Of a stretch of DNA of 29,141 nt, positions 13,897-22,513 are shown one piece after another. The notes under the pieces are model-generated. The model was not told where the DNA came from. It saw only the letters and a list, made by a program, of their open reading frames with translations, and searched no databases. The stretch spans positions 1-29,141 of IMG/VR virus record IMGVR_UViG_3300021963_000499. One strand, written 5' to 3'. This DNA comes from a virus. A program made the position numbers and the translations under genes. How positions within the stretch are numbered: the first letter of the stretch is position 1; each line of letters opens with the position of its first letter.

Positions 13897-14609
13897 GCAG
13901 GCATTGCGCCTGGTGCTCTTGCCTATTGCCAGATCGTCGCCCCGGTCAAGCGGGAGCGCTTCACGCCAGTTGCTCTGAGCGCTGCCGAGAAATGGTTGCA
14001 ACCGAGCATAAGCGCTCTTATCACGTCGCCAACGCAGACAGGGATAATGATCGCTCTAGACGGGCCCGCGCTGACAACCGGGAGGCAAGGTCTCAGCGCG
14101 ACAGCGCCTACTATCAATCCAACCGATCTGTTATTCGAGAGAAGCAGAGAATTTGGCGGCTTAGCCGTAGCCCCCAGCAAGTTGAAGCCGAAAGGCTCGC
14201 CAAGAAGATCAAGTATGCCTTAACGGTAGATCGGGCGAAGGAAGCCGCATACCGCGCAGCGAACAGGAAGACGCTCCAAGAGCGCCAGCGACTAAGCAGG
14301 CTGCGAAATCCGACGCCATTTAGGCATCGCGAGCGCGCCAAAGGCATGATCCGCAGGGCCATCAAGCGCGGAGTCTTTGCTGAGGCCGTTAGCCCTGCGA
14401 CGGTCTTCGAGTTAGCCGGTGGCATCTGTGGTATTTGCGGCAGCGCCATTGATCCATCAGAAAAATGGCACGTCGATCACATCGAACCCTTATCCAAAGG
14501 CGGTGCCCACACATACGACAACGTGCAGCCGTCGCACGCTCAGTGCAACTTGGCTAAAGGGTCGAAGGTTCCATCCGGCCAGGGCCAATTATTCAGGAGA
14601 GCAGGATAA
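13893..14609 (+). CDS. HNH endonuclease with N-terminal zinc finger
   Basis: 238 residues from ATG 13893. A C-terminal HNH domain is clear: GICGICGSAI (177-186), KWHVDHIEPLSKGG (191-204, with the catalytic His-x-Asp-His) and NVQPSHAQCNLAKGSK (210-225). A short N-terminal Cys cluster (CAWCSCLL and CSERCREM) may bind zinc or DNA, and the middle is very basic and helical. Such free-standing HNH genes in tail operons are typically mobile homing-type endonucleases. The base composition looks somewhat less GC-rich than its neighbours, and it separates two genes that belong together. It could also take part in packaging, but packaging HNH genes usually lie next to terminase. Confidence 0.85.
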   Translation: MSRHCAWCSCLLPDRRPGQAGALHASCSERCREMVATEHKRSYHVANADRDNDRSRRARADNREARSQRDSAYYQSNRSVIREKQRIWRLSRSPQQVEAERLAKKIKYALTVDRAKEAAYRAANRKTLQERQRLSRLRNPTPFRHRERAKGMIRRAIKRGVFAEAVSPATVFELAGGICGICGSAIDPSEKWHVDHIEPLSKGGAHTYDNVQPSHAQCNLAKGSKVPSGQGQLFRRAG

Positions 14610-17002
14610 TGGCCAGCCCGAATCTTGCCATAAGAATTGCCGCCGACGTCTCGGAACTCAAGAAGAACCTCGAGGAAGGTCGCGGGGCCATCGAAGCCCT
14701 TGGCCCATCCGTGGAGAAGTTGCAATCGACCTGGAAGGGGTCGAGCGACAAGCTCATCCAAAGCGCGAACAACATCACGGCGGCCGTGACGGAAGTCGGC
14801 ACGTCCACCATGACGGCTGGGCAGGCGGCGTCGAGCCTCAAGACGCTTGAGCAGGCGATGGCGCAGTTGGAGCGCACCGGCCAAGCGGTTCCTCCGCAGA
14901 TGCGCGAGATTGCGGCGGAACTCAAGAACATCAATGCCCCAGCAGAGACGCTGACGAGCGGACTGAAAGATCACGTCGCCGGGTACGTCGCTGGCATGGT
15001 CACGTTCGAAGCGTTCAAGGCGGCAGGCTCCAAGGTCATCAACTTCTTCAAAGAGTCTGTCGCCGGGGCACAGGAGGCAGAGAACGCTCATCGGCGTCTG
15101 ACGGTCGCGATGGAGAACCAAGGCTCAGCGTCGCCAGCCCTCATCAAGCAATACGACGAACTCGCGAAGGGCACGCAGAAGATCACGACCTTCAGCGACA
15201 CGGCCGTGAAAGAACTACAGGTCATGCTCGTGCAGGTCGGCAACGTCCTACCGTCGCAGATGGGCGTGGCCGTGAAGGCCACCACCGATCTGGCGTCGGC
15301 AATGGGCATTGATCTCGCACAGGCCGGCACGGTCATGGCGAAGGCCGCCGAGGGCAACACCGCCGCGCTCGGTAAGATGGGCGTGCAGTTGGACGAGACC
15401 CGCGTGAAGAGCGAAGGACTGGAGTACGTCGCCGCGCAAATAGAAAAGCGGTTCGGCGGCCAGGCGCAGGCCGAGCTGGATACCTACTCGGGCAAGATGA
15501 AGCAAATCGAGCATCAGTACGAAAGCACGAAAGAGGCCGTGGGCAGACTGATTCTTGAGACCGGATTACTACAGAACGCCATGTCACAATTGTCGACGGG
15601 CAGTAACCTGCTCAGCTCGATTCTTGAGGGCGACAAGCAGGCATTCGGCCGGCTCATCCTAGAGATGAGCAAGGGCGTCATTCCGGCAGAGCAGTACAAC
15701 AAGATCATCGAACTCCTCAATAAATCGCTCGAAGAACAAGAGCAGAAGATCAAGGCCGCTGGCAGCCAGTACGCCACGGCCGCGCAACACGCGGAGAACG
15801 CCGTGCTCGCGCGCAAGGCTGAGCAGGCGGCACTCGACACGAAGGCCGAAACCGACAAGAAGGCCGCAGAAGCCGCGCTCAAGCACGCCGACGCGGTAAA
15901 GGAACTCGCATCGTTCAGCGTGAACTATCGCGACACGCTGGCGACGTTGAACTCAGCCACGGTCGAAGAGGTCCAGGGCTACCTCGCGGCCGGCGCCTCG
16001 GCCAACCTGCTGCAGGAAGTCTACAAGCTCACCGAGGGCCAGATTAAGGCCATCACGATGGCGCGGCAGGCCGACATCGACGTGTCGAAGCGTCAGTCGC
16101 AGGCCAATGAAGAACTTGTCCGCGCCGACCAACAGGCGCTTCAGGCGGCCACGAAGCTGTGGGCAGAATACCACTCGATCAAGGCCGGCACGAGCGCGAC
16201 CGCGATTGACCGCCAGATTGAGGACATCCACCGCTGGGAGAAAGAACAGGCCGCAGCCTTCGAGGCATCAAAGAGCCGCCAGCAGATGAACGCGTCGTCC
16301 GTTGCCGATTTCTACGCGGCGCTCTCGACCGACGTGACGGTCAAACTGCAGCGCGTCGGCATTGATCAGGCCGCGCTGACAGATGCGGCTACGAATCATT
16401 CAAAGGCCGGACTCCAGCAGATCGCAGACGCCGCGCGGCGCACCTACGACGAAGCTCTCGCCCAAGTTGGTGTGTGGTCTGACGGCACGATTGAGAAGTT
16501 TCGCGAAACGTGGGAGGCAGCGCAACAGGCCGCGAATGAGTTCGGCGTTGGCGCTGCCCCAGCCATCGACACCGTGCGGGACAAAGTAAACGAACTCACC
16601 GGTTCGATCATGCGTTCGACGGCAGCAATGGATCCGTTGCGCGCGACCTTCCTGAGTATGGCGGCGTCGGGTCAACTCGCCAGTGGTTACAGCATCGACT
16701 ACGCGAGCGGGCTGTGGGGCTCATTCAGTTTGGGTGCGCCGTTCTCGTTGGGTGGGCGTGCGAGCGGCGGTCCCGTCACGGCGGGAGAGCCATACATGGT
16801 CGGCGAACGTGGGCCGGAGATTATTGTGCCCCAGTCATCCGGCACCGTGCTGCCCAATGGAGTCGGGAGCGTCGGACAGACCTTCAATATCTCTGTCCCG
16901 ATTCATGTGCAAGGCAGCGTCGTCGGCAACTCGGCCGAGATGGCGCGCTTGGTTGAAAATGCCGTGCGTGACGCAGTGAAAAACACCGGGGGGCGGTTCT
17001 AG
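14609..17002 (+). CDS. Tail tape measure protein
   Basis: 797 residues from ATG 14609 (one-base overlap with the HNH stop). Long helical and coiled-coil stretches run through the protein (SELKKNLEEGRGAIEALGPS near the start; a KAEQAALDTKAETDKKAAEA region near 400). A hydrophobic, membrane-like patch lies near residues 126-147 (HVAGYVAGMVTFEAFKAAG). The core LPSQMGVAVKATTDLASAMG and TVMAKAAEGNTAALGKMG is typical of siphophage tape measures. The C-terminus has the Gly-rich segment with ASGGPVTAGEPYMVGERGPE, a near-universal end motif. It sets tail length and is probably ejected with DNA. Length implies a tail near 120 nm if the usual 0.15 nm per residue applies; this is an estimate. Confidence 0.93.
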   Translation: MASPNLAIRIAADVSELKKNLEEGRGAIEALGPSVEKLQSTWKGSSDKLIQSANNITAAVTEVGTSTMTAGQAASSLKTLEQAMAQLERTGQAVPPQMREIAAELKNINAPAETLTSGLKDHVAGYVAGMVTFEAFKAAGSKVINFFKESVAGAQEAENAHRRLTVAMENQGSASPALIKQYDELAKGTQKITTFSDTAVKELQVMLVQVGNVLPSQMGVAVKATTDLASAMGIDLAQAGTVMAKAAEGNTAALGKMGVQLDETRVKSEGLEYVAAQIEKRFGGQAQAELDTYSGKMKQIEHQYESTKEAVGRLILETGLLQNAMSQLSTGSNLLSSILEGDKQAFGRLILEMSKGVIPAEQYNKIIELLNKSLEEQEQKIKAAGSQYATAAQHAENAVLARKAEQAALDTKAETDKKAAEAALKHADAVKELASFSVNYRDTLATLNSATVEEVQGYLAAGASANLLQEVYKLTEGQIKAITMARQADIDVSKRQSQANEELVRADQQALQAATKLWAEYHSIKAGTSATAIDRQIEDIHRWEKEQAAAFEASKSRQQMNASSVADFYAALSTDVTVKLQRVGIDQAALTDAATNHSKAGLQQIADAARRTYDEALAQVGVWSDGTIEKFRETWEAAQQAANEFGVGAAPAIDTVRDKVNELTGSIMRSTAAMDPLRATFLSMAASGQLASGYSIDYASGLWGSFSLGAPFSLGGRASGGPVTAGEPYMVGERGPEIIVPQSSGTVLPNGVGSVGQTFNISVPIHVQGSVVGNSAEMARLVENAVRDAVKNTGGRF

Positions 17003-17008
17003 CCCGTC

Positions 17009-19951
17009 ATGCCGTCCCTCTCTGGTTCGACGGTCGCCCCGCTGTACTCGCTGCTGAATGTGGCGCGGCTCGGCGCGGCCCGGCTCGGCTACACGTCGCC
17101 CAAAGTGTTTGTCAGCGTGGACAGCGTCGAACGGGCGTGGGGCCGGGCGGGCACCGCGACGATGGTGCGCGACCTCACCATCACCGACATTCTGAACGAC
17201 ACGCCCAACACGGCGAGCTTTACCGCCGAAGGCTGGACGCCGACGGTCGGCATGGTGGTCCTGATCCGTCTCGGCTCGAGTAACAACCTGCGGCGGCTCT
17301 TCGCGGGGACGATCCTGAACGTCTCGCAGACCTACATCGGCTCACCCGCGCGGCCGGCGTTCCAGGTCAACTGCATCGACTACACCTGGGGACTGAATAA
17401 GCGCAAGGTGTTCGGACACTACACCGGCACCGCGTCGGCCGTGGTGGCGGCGATTATCAGCGGCTACACGATCGGGTACACGACGGCCAACGTGGTCTCA
17501 AGTCTCGCCACGCTCGACGGTGGGATCACGTTCAACGGCGACGACGTGACGACCGCCTTGACGAAGATCAAGGACCGGGCACCGGCCGCGACGCCGTGGT
17601 ACTGGTACTGCGACGACAACAAAGACATTCATTTTTTCGCCACCGATCCCGACGTGACGCGGGCCAATCCGGCCGAGCTCAACACATCGAACTCGCAATT
17701 GCTGAGTTTCACGTACAAGCGGGATCTGAGCCAGTGGATCACGCGCGCGATTATCGTGGGCGCGGGCAGTCAGACCAACGTGGAGGCGGCGGTGGGCAGC
17801 ACGACGCTCTCGCTCGCGGATACGTCGGTGTTTGATCCAGCGGGCGGCACGATCACGACGCCCGACGCGCAGATCATCACCTACACAGCGACGGCCGCAC
17901 TGGCGGCACCAAGCACACCGGCGGGGGCGGTTCGGACGGGCGGGCTGCGCACGATCACGATCACGCGGGTCGGGGCGCTCGCGACCGCGACCAGCTCGAC
18001 CGATCACGGCTACAGCACCGGGGACATTGCGGCCCACGCGGGCTCGGAGCAAACCGAGTACAACGGCAACTTCACGATCACGGTGACGGGCGTCACCACG
18101 TACACCTTCGCGGTGACGGGTACGCCGACAACCCCGGCCACCGGCACGATCTCGGCGTACGTGGAAATCGGCGGCGCGGTCGATGTCGGCGATCACTTCT
18201 ATAAATCGACGTTTGTCAGCGCTGGCGGCGAGACGGTCGGCTCGGTGGGGACGACGGCGGTCAGCGTGGCGGCGGTGACCGTACCGGGCGCGCCCACGGC
18301 GGCGGTCACGAGTGGCGCCACGGGCAACCTCACGGTCGGCACGTACGCCTACAAGGTCGCGTACCAGACGCGCAAGGGCGAAACGCTCGTCGGTTCCGCC
18401 GGCTCGGCGTCGGTCGCCGCGGTAACGACGCCCAGTGGGGGCTCGGCAGCCGAGAAGAGCCCGAAGGTGACGGGTAATCTCTCCGTCGGCGCGTTTAATT
18501 ACAAAGTCGCGTACGTGACAGCGGCGGGAGAAACGCTCGCCGGTTCCAGCTTCGGCGTGTCGACGACGGCTGTGAGTGCACCTGGAGGCTGCTCGACGGC
18601 CGCGACGACGGGCGGGTCCATGACCAGCAACACGCCGTATGCCTACGTCATCTCGTTCGTGACCGGGAGCGGCGAAGTGCCGAGCGGCGGCTATACCGTT
18701 GTGGTGATGGGCGCGAGCGACACCAAGGTGAATCTCAGTAGTATCCCGACGTCGGCAGACGTGCGCGTCACGGCGCGCAAGGTGTACCGGACGGGTGCCG
18801 CCTACCAGGGCCCGTATCGTTTGGTGGCGACGATTAGCGACAACACGACCACCACGTACGCCGATACCACGGCCGACGCGAGCCTCGGTGCCGCGCTGCC
18901 GACGACGGACACAGGCAGCACTAGCCAGATCAGCCTGACGAGCATCCCGACATCGGGGGATGCGCGCGTGACGCGCCGCAAAATCTATCGCACGGCCGTC
19001 GGCAGCAGCGTCTACCAACTCCTGACGACGATCAGCAACAACACGGCGACCACCTACAGCGACAACACGCCCGACAGCAGTCTGGGCGAGACGGAGCCGT
19101 TAGCGGATACGGCCAGCACCGGCACGATGACGGTCTCGTCGATTCCCACGTCAAGCGACAAGCGGGTCGTCGGGCGCGTGTTGTATCGCACCGTGGTCGG
19201 CGGGTCTGTCTATAAGCAACTCGGCACGATCAGCGACAACACGACGACCTCCTATGTCGACAACGTCGCTGATGCGAGCCTCGGCATCGATGCGCCGACG
19301 CTCTCGACGGCCGGCGGCGCGATCATGCGCGTCACCAGTGTGGCGACGTCCGCTGATCCGCGCGTCGTCGCTCGGAAGGTCTACCGCTCACCGAACGGCG
19401 CGATCTACCGCCTCGTGGGGACGATTGCCGACAACACGACGACGTACCTGCTCGACAACACCTCGAACGAAGACCTTCTGGTAGCCGAGCCCGCCCCGAC
19501 CACCAACAGCATCGTCGGTCTGACAGGCATCCCCGCGTCCGGCACAGGGGCGATTGTCACGACGATCCCGGACGGCACGACGGTCAATCTGCGCGTGGTC
19601 CGCAATGACACTGCCGGGCAGACCGCCCTCGCGCTCGTCATCGGCGGGGATGGGATTCAAGAGACGTACCTCACCGACGGCGCACTGGAATACGCCGAGG
19701 CGGCGGCGAAGGGTGACGGCCTCTTCACGGCCCGCGATGGCGTGGACACCGCCGTGCAGTACCGCACGTACGACGTGCGCCACGAATCGGGTTTGAATAT
19801 CGTGGTCAATCTGGCGGCGCCGACCAGCGTGACCGGCACCTTCAAGATTCAGCGCGTCACCACTTCCAACTTTTTTCCGTCGCTCTTCCCTGAGCGCACG
19901 GTCGATGCCTCGGTGGCGCATGTCACTCTGGCGCAAGTACTCGGGCGGTAA
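17009..19951 (+). CDS. Large tail-tip protein with repeat domains
   Basis: 980 residues from ATG 17009. Residues 30-250 resemble a baseplate hub or distal tail protein (RDLTITDILNDTPNTASF, RRLFAGTILNVSQTYIG, then WYWYCDDNKDIHFF). Residues 314-385 are an FCCH-like cassette with DHGYSTGDIAAHAG and TTYTFAV. Residues 385-565 hold four short repeats of a Y-K-V-A-Y...G-E-T-L-x-G-S type. Residues 576-830 hold four copies of a ~66-residue repeat with IPTS-D-RV...RK-YRT and TISDNTTT-Y-D...SLG. The end (840-980) returns to a beta-rich fold with TFKIQRV and FPSLFPERTVDAS. The repeats likely extend from the tail as an adsorption or accessory arm. Hub function is inferred from order. Confidence 0.75.
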   Translation: MPSLSGSTVAPLYSLLNVARLGAARLGYTSPKVFVSVDSVERAWGRAGTATMVRDLTITDILNDTPNTASFTAEGWTPTVGMVVLIRLGSSNNLRRLFAGTILNVSQTYIGSPARPAFQVNCIDYTWGLNKRKVFGHYTGTASAVVAAIISGYTIGYTTANVVSSLATLDGGITFNGDDVTTALTKIKDRAPAATPWYWYCDDNKDIHFFATDPDVTRANPAELNTSNSQLLSFTYKRDLSQWITRAIIVGAGSQTNVEAAVGSTTLSLADTSVFDPAGGTITTPDAQIITYTATAALAAPSTPAGAVRTGGLRTITITRVGALATATSSTDHGYSTGDIAAHAGSEQTEYNGNFTITVTGVTTYTFAVTGTPTTPATGTISAYVEIGGAVDVGDHFYKSTFVSAGGETVGSVGTTAVSVAAVTVPGAPTAAVTSGATGNLTVGTYAYKVAYQTRKGETLVGSAGSASVAAVTTPSGGSAAEKSPKVTGNLSVGAFNYKVAYVTAAGETLAGSSFGVSTTAVSAPGGCSTAATTGGSMTSNTPYAYVISFVTGSGEVPSGGYTVVVMGASDTKVNLSSIPTSADVRVTARKVYRTGAAYQGPYRLVATISDNTTTTYADTTADASLGAALPTTDTGSTSQISLTSIPTSGDARVTRRKIYRTAVGSSVYQLLTTISNNTATTYSDNTPDSSLGETEPLADTASTGTMTVSSIPTSSDKRVVGRVLYRTVVGGSVYKQLGTISDNTTTSYVDNVADASLGIDAPTLSTAGGAIMRVTSVATSADPRVVARKVYRSPNGAIYRLVGTIADNTTTYLLDNTSNEDLLVAEPAPTTNSIVGLTGIPASGTGAIVTTIPDGTTVNLRVVRNDTAGQTALALVIGGDGIQETYLTDGALEYAEAAAKGDGLFTARDGVDTAVQYRTYDVRHESGLNIVVNLAAPTSVTGTFKIQRVTTSNFFPSLFPERTVDASVAHVTLAQVLGR
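18161..18703 (+). repeat. Tandem type-A repeats (4 units) in tail protein
   Basis: Four divergent units at residues ~394, ~443, ~493 and ~540 of the protein at 17009, each with a hydrophobic strand, then a G-E turn (YKSTFVSAGGETVGS, YKVAYQTRKGETLVGS, YKVAYVTAAGETLAGS, YVISFVTGSGEVPSGG). They look like fibronectin-type or Ig-like beta hairpins. Confidence 0.7.
18734..19498 (+). repeat. Tandem type-B repeats (4 units, ~66 residues each)
   Basis: Four units at residues ~579, ~646, ~712 and ~778, seen as IPTSADVRVTARKVYRT, IPTSGDARVTRRKIYRT, IPTSSDKRVVGRVLYRT and VATSADPRVVARKVYRS, each followed about 30 residues later by TISDNTTTTYADTTADASLG or a variant. The underlying DNA also repeats imperfectly (ACAACACGAC-containing blocks), so recombination could vary the copy number. 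Confidence 0.75.
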
Positions 19952-19957
19952 AACATT

Positions 19958-21124
19958 ATGGCGACATCAACGATCAATCGCGCGGACATCGGCACCAACG
20001 ACACCGGGACCGGCACCAACGGCACGGTGGTCGACACGTCGTATGTCGCTTTGGCGATCTACGACAAGATCGACGCGCTCATTGCCGCTCAACTCAATTT
20101 TGGCAGCCACGTCTCAGTACCAGCCACAAAGAAAATATTTGTCGATGGCGGCGGTGACACCTACTGGATTGAGACGACCGGGAATCAAGTGGACCAGTTC
20201 GTCGGGGCTACGAACATCGGCCGGTTCACGGCGACGGCGAACGCCTCGCTGGTGGACTTCTCCGTGACGGGCGCCACGACCCTCTCCTCGACGCTCGGCG
20301 TGACGGGCCTGATCACTTCTACCGGCGGCATTACGGGCGGGGCGGCGAGCCATACGACGGGCGCGTTTAGTGGCATCATCACCGTCTCCGGCTTTGGAGC
20401 GCACTCGTTCAGCGCAAGCGGCACCGGGCCAAATTATCTCACCGTCAGGAACCCCACAGCTGGAGTGAGCAACTACGGACTGTTAGAAACAGCGTCTGAC
20501 ATCGTCACGGGTGCGTTTCTCAGTACGTCCTCAACCTATACAGCGGCGAACCAAATCCCACAGGCAGGTTCTTCTCTACAGACGAATGGCTCAGGTGGCC
20601 TCTCTATTGCCGCAACTAACGCCTCCGGCGCGATCCGCTTCTATTCGGGCGGGACGACGCTGCGGATGAGTATTTCCTCTGCTGGCGCTGTGACCATGCC
20701 AACGCAACCGGCGTTTCTGGCAACGGCTACAGCGAGTCAAAACAACGTCACTGGTGATGGCACGAGCTACACCGTCCTGTGGGGGACGGAGGTATTCGAT
20801 CAGGCCAGCAACTTTGCCAGTCCGACATTCACGGCCCCGGTAACGGGCCGGTATCAATTGAACGTGACAGTCGGACTGAGTGGCCTGTTAACAACACACA
20901 CGAACGCCTACATCCAGCTTACAACAAGCAATCGCTCTTATATTAATCAGATACAACGTGCAACAAACTTTATCGCTGACGACACAGTTTTTCTGACCTT
21001 AAGTGTGCTGGCTGACATGGATGCAGGAGATACAGCGAGCGTAACAACTTATGTCAGCAACGCCACTAAGGTCGTGGACATTTTGGCAACCTACAGCACC
21101 TTTTCGGGGTATCTCGCATGTTGA
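19958..21124 (+). CDS. Tail fibre with C-terminal C1q-like domain
   Basis: 388 residues from ATG 19958. The N-terminus (1-60) is a plausible attachment region; 70-240 is a low-complexity Thr/Ser/Gly beta region with repeated TG and GG turns (TGLITSTGGITGGAASHTTG). Residues ~250-388 match a C1q/TNF-type jelly roll: FDQASNFASPTFTAPVTGRY, then QLNVTVGL, FLTLSVLADMDAGDTASV and the closing STFSGYLAC, which is the characteristic family end. C1q-like ends on phage fibres form trimers that bind host surface ligands. The second half is visibly lower in GC than the rest of the window, suggesting a swapped receptor-binding tip. Confidence 0.78.
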   Translation: MATSTINRADIGTNDTGTGTNGTVVDTSYVALAIYDKIDALIAAQLNFGSHVSVPATKKIFVDGGGDTYWIETTGNQVDQFVGATNIGRFTATANASLVDFSVTGATTLSSTLGVTGLITSTGGITGGAASHTTGAFSGIITVSGFGAHSFSASGTGPNYLTVRNPTAGVSNYGLLETASDIVTGAFLSTSSTYTAANQIPQAGSSLQTNGSGGLSIAATNASGAIRFYSGGTTLRMSISSAGAVTMPTQPAFLATATASQNNVTGDGTSYTVLWGTEVFDQASNFASPTFTAPVTGRYQLNVTVGLSGLLTTHTNAYIQLTTSNRSYINQIQRATNFIADDTVFLTLSVLADMDAGDTASVTTYVSNATKVVDILATYSTFSGYLAC

Positions 21125-21375
21125 CACTAACTGACGAACAACGCGCCGTACTTGCTCATGTCGTTGTTGATCCTGATGCGTGGGTGGCTCACGCGCTGGA
21201 AGTCATAGGCGAGAACGCTGTGACAGAAAAAAGTGCGAGGTATAGCGCGGCGTATGACGCTGCCGCTGCGCTGCCGGGATATCAGAATCGTGTTGAGCGT
21301 GACGCGGCTGAGGCAGCGGAAGCGGCAGCACGGGCAGCAGCGCGTCGGGCAGCACAGGATGTGGTGACGCCGTGA
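21118..21375 (+). CDS. Small fibre-associated protein
   Basis: 85 residues from ATG 21118, overlapping the fibre gene by 7 bp. Pattern: LTDEQRAVLAHVVVDPDAWV followed by ARYSAAYDAAAALPGYQNRV, then an Ala/Glu/Arg-rich helix. Short proteins with this 'DPDAWV..H' and 'Y..A......GY..R' pattern follow fibre genes in many phages and may be fibre chaperones or tip parts; the function is not established. It shares the lower GC content of the fibre's 3' half. Confidence 0.6.
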   Translation: MLTLTDEQRAVLAHVVVDPDAWVAHALEVIGENAVTEKSARYSAAYDAAAALPGYQNRVERDAAEAAEAAARAAARRAAQDVVTP

Positions 21376-21417
21376 CGAATTACGGGATGTCGGCCTTCGG
21401 AAGTCAGGACAACTAAC

Positions 21418-21603
21418 ATGGCTATTACAGGTATTTTTCTTTCAGGCACGGCAGCCGTTGACGCCGCCAGCCGCACGAAAGCGATTGCAAAAGAACAGGC
21501 CGCAAAAGCTGTGCGTGATGCGAAGCGTCTCGCAGAGTGCAAGGCGAACAACGTCGAACTCAAGAAGCAAGGCAAACCGGAGGTTGTGTGCAAGGCCACA
21601 TAA
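21418..21603 (+). CDS. Small lysine-rich protein of unknown function
   Basis: 61 residues from ATG 21418, 42 bases after the previous gene. The N-terminus MAITGIFLSGTAAVDAASRT could be a weak hydrophobic start but not a clear signal peptide; the rest is basic and helical, with two Cys (AECKANN, EVVCKAT). No family is recognised. Confidence 0.45.
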   Translation: MAITGIFLSGTAAVDAASRTKAIAKEQAAKAVRDAKRLAECKANNVELKKQGKPEVVCKAT

Positions 21604-21662
21604 GTGCGGTTGTCCTGGCTTGTCAATCGCGCCGGCTACTGTTCGGGCATAAGCGAGGGTTT

Positions 21663-22016
21663 ATGAGAATGAGAGTGTTCGGGTTTATGGTCATTGGTTC
21701 CATGTTCGCGCTCGTCGCCGGAGGCGCCGTCGCGGCGCAGACGGAGGCGCCGCCGAAAGTCGAAGCGCCGCAGGCGCCGGCGGCCTTGCCGGCGGCCGCG
21801 GTCGAACCGATCGCGGTCGCGCGCGAAGACGTCCAAGCGGTCGCGCAAGCGATGAGCACGGCGCAAGCGTACGCGCTCGCGATCGCGACGCTGCAGGAAA
21901 AGCTCGACGCGGCAAACGCCGAGGCGCAGCGGTCGTTCGCTCGCAAAGAATCCAAGGAAGCAGCGCGGGTCTCTACGGCGAAGCCACCACGGTCGGAGGC
22001 CAGCGATGGTAAATGA
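21663..22016 (+). CDS. Secreted or membrane-anchored coiled-coil protein
   Basis: 117 residues from ATG 21663, with GCGAGGG just upstream. A signal peptide or anchor is clear: MRMRVFGFMVIGSMFALVAG followed by AVAAQ. Pro/Ala-rich linker follows (PPKVEAPQAPAALPAAAVEP), then a helical segment with coiled-coil look (TAQAYALAIATLQEKLDAAN). The arrangement (exported, Pro-rich, coiled coil) could suit a spanin-like or envelope factor before the lysis genes, but there is no diagnostic motif. It overlaps the next gene by 11 bp. Confidence 0.6.
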   Translation: MRMRVFGFMVIGSMFALVAGGAVAAQTEAPPKVEAPQAPAALPAAAVEPIAVAREDVQAVAQAMSTAQAYALAIATLQEKLDAANAEAQRSFARKESKEAARVSTAKPPRSEASDGK

Positions 22017-22218
22017 CGGCGCAGTGGTCCTCGACGCGGAATCGTACTTGCGTCTGCACGTCGCGCGTCAGCGGTTGGAGTTGACGCAGTTACGGGCACA
22101 GCGCGACGAACTGATGGCACTCCAAGCCCTGCGCGCCGAGTGTGAACGCCACGGCATCCCGGTCGGCGGCCGGTTGCACTTCGACGATGACGCCTGCACG
22201 GTGCGCGTGGAGAGCTGA
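22006..22218 (+). CDS. Small coiled-coil protein of unknown function
   Basis: 70 residues from ATG 22006, overlapping the previous gene by 11 bp. The middle is a heptad-like helix (RLHVARQRLELTQLRAQRDE) followed by a short beta end (GGRLHFDDDACTVRV). No family is recognised. Lies between an exported protein and a holin-associated-like protein, so it may belong to the lysis module. Confidence 0.5.
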   Translation: MVNDGAVVLDAESYLRLHVARQRLELTQLRAQRDELMALQALRAECERHGIPVGGRLHFDDDACTVRVES

Positions 22219-22222
22219 TCCG

Positions 22223-22513
22223 ATGGACCTCGAAGGACTACAGCACCTTATGGAGCAGCACTTCGCCGGGGTGAATCAGCGTCTCGACGCGCTCACCACT
22301 GAGGTCAAGATGACCAACGGCACCGTGCGCAAGCATGACTTGTGGCTCACGAAGACGCAGGGGTACATCGACGCGCTGAGGGTCGAGATCAGGCGACTCT
22401 CAGCGTCCGGCTCGGGCGAGAACCGACGCTTGACGGTGCGCGACGCGGTGCTGGTACTTGGCACGGTGGGCGCGACGTATCTGGCCTGTCAGCGGTTGGG
22501 GTTGCTGAAATGA
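22223..22513 (+). CDS. XhlA-like membrane protein (holin-associated)
   Basis: 96 residues from ATG 22223. An in-frame start at 22142 would overlap the upstream gene. The first 60 residues form a helix with coiled-coil character (HLMEQHFAGVNQRLDALTTE, then KHDLWLTKTQGYIDALRVEI), followed by a single C-terminal membrane segment (VRDAVLVLGTVGATYLACQR). This layout, a cytoplasmic coiled coil plus one C-terminal membrane helix, is that of XhlA/hemolysin-type proteins found beside phage holins. The stop overlaps the DUF5675 gene by ATGA. Confidence 0.6.
   Translation: MDLEGLQHLMEQHFAGVNQRLDALTTEVKMTNGTVRKHDLWLTKTQGYIDALRVEIRRLSASGSGENRRLTVRDAVLVLGTVGATYLACQRLGLLK

Noticed and set aside
17498-19018. 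506-residue minus-strand ORF
   Set aside because: Lies wholly over the repeat-rich tail protein; Arg/Ala/His-rich composition typical of antisense frames in GC-rich DNA, with no recognisable motif.
18734-19498. CRISPR array
   Set aside because: The repeats are in-frame protein repeats with ~200-bp periods and variable sequence, without spacers.
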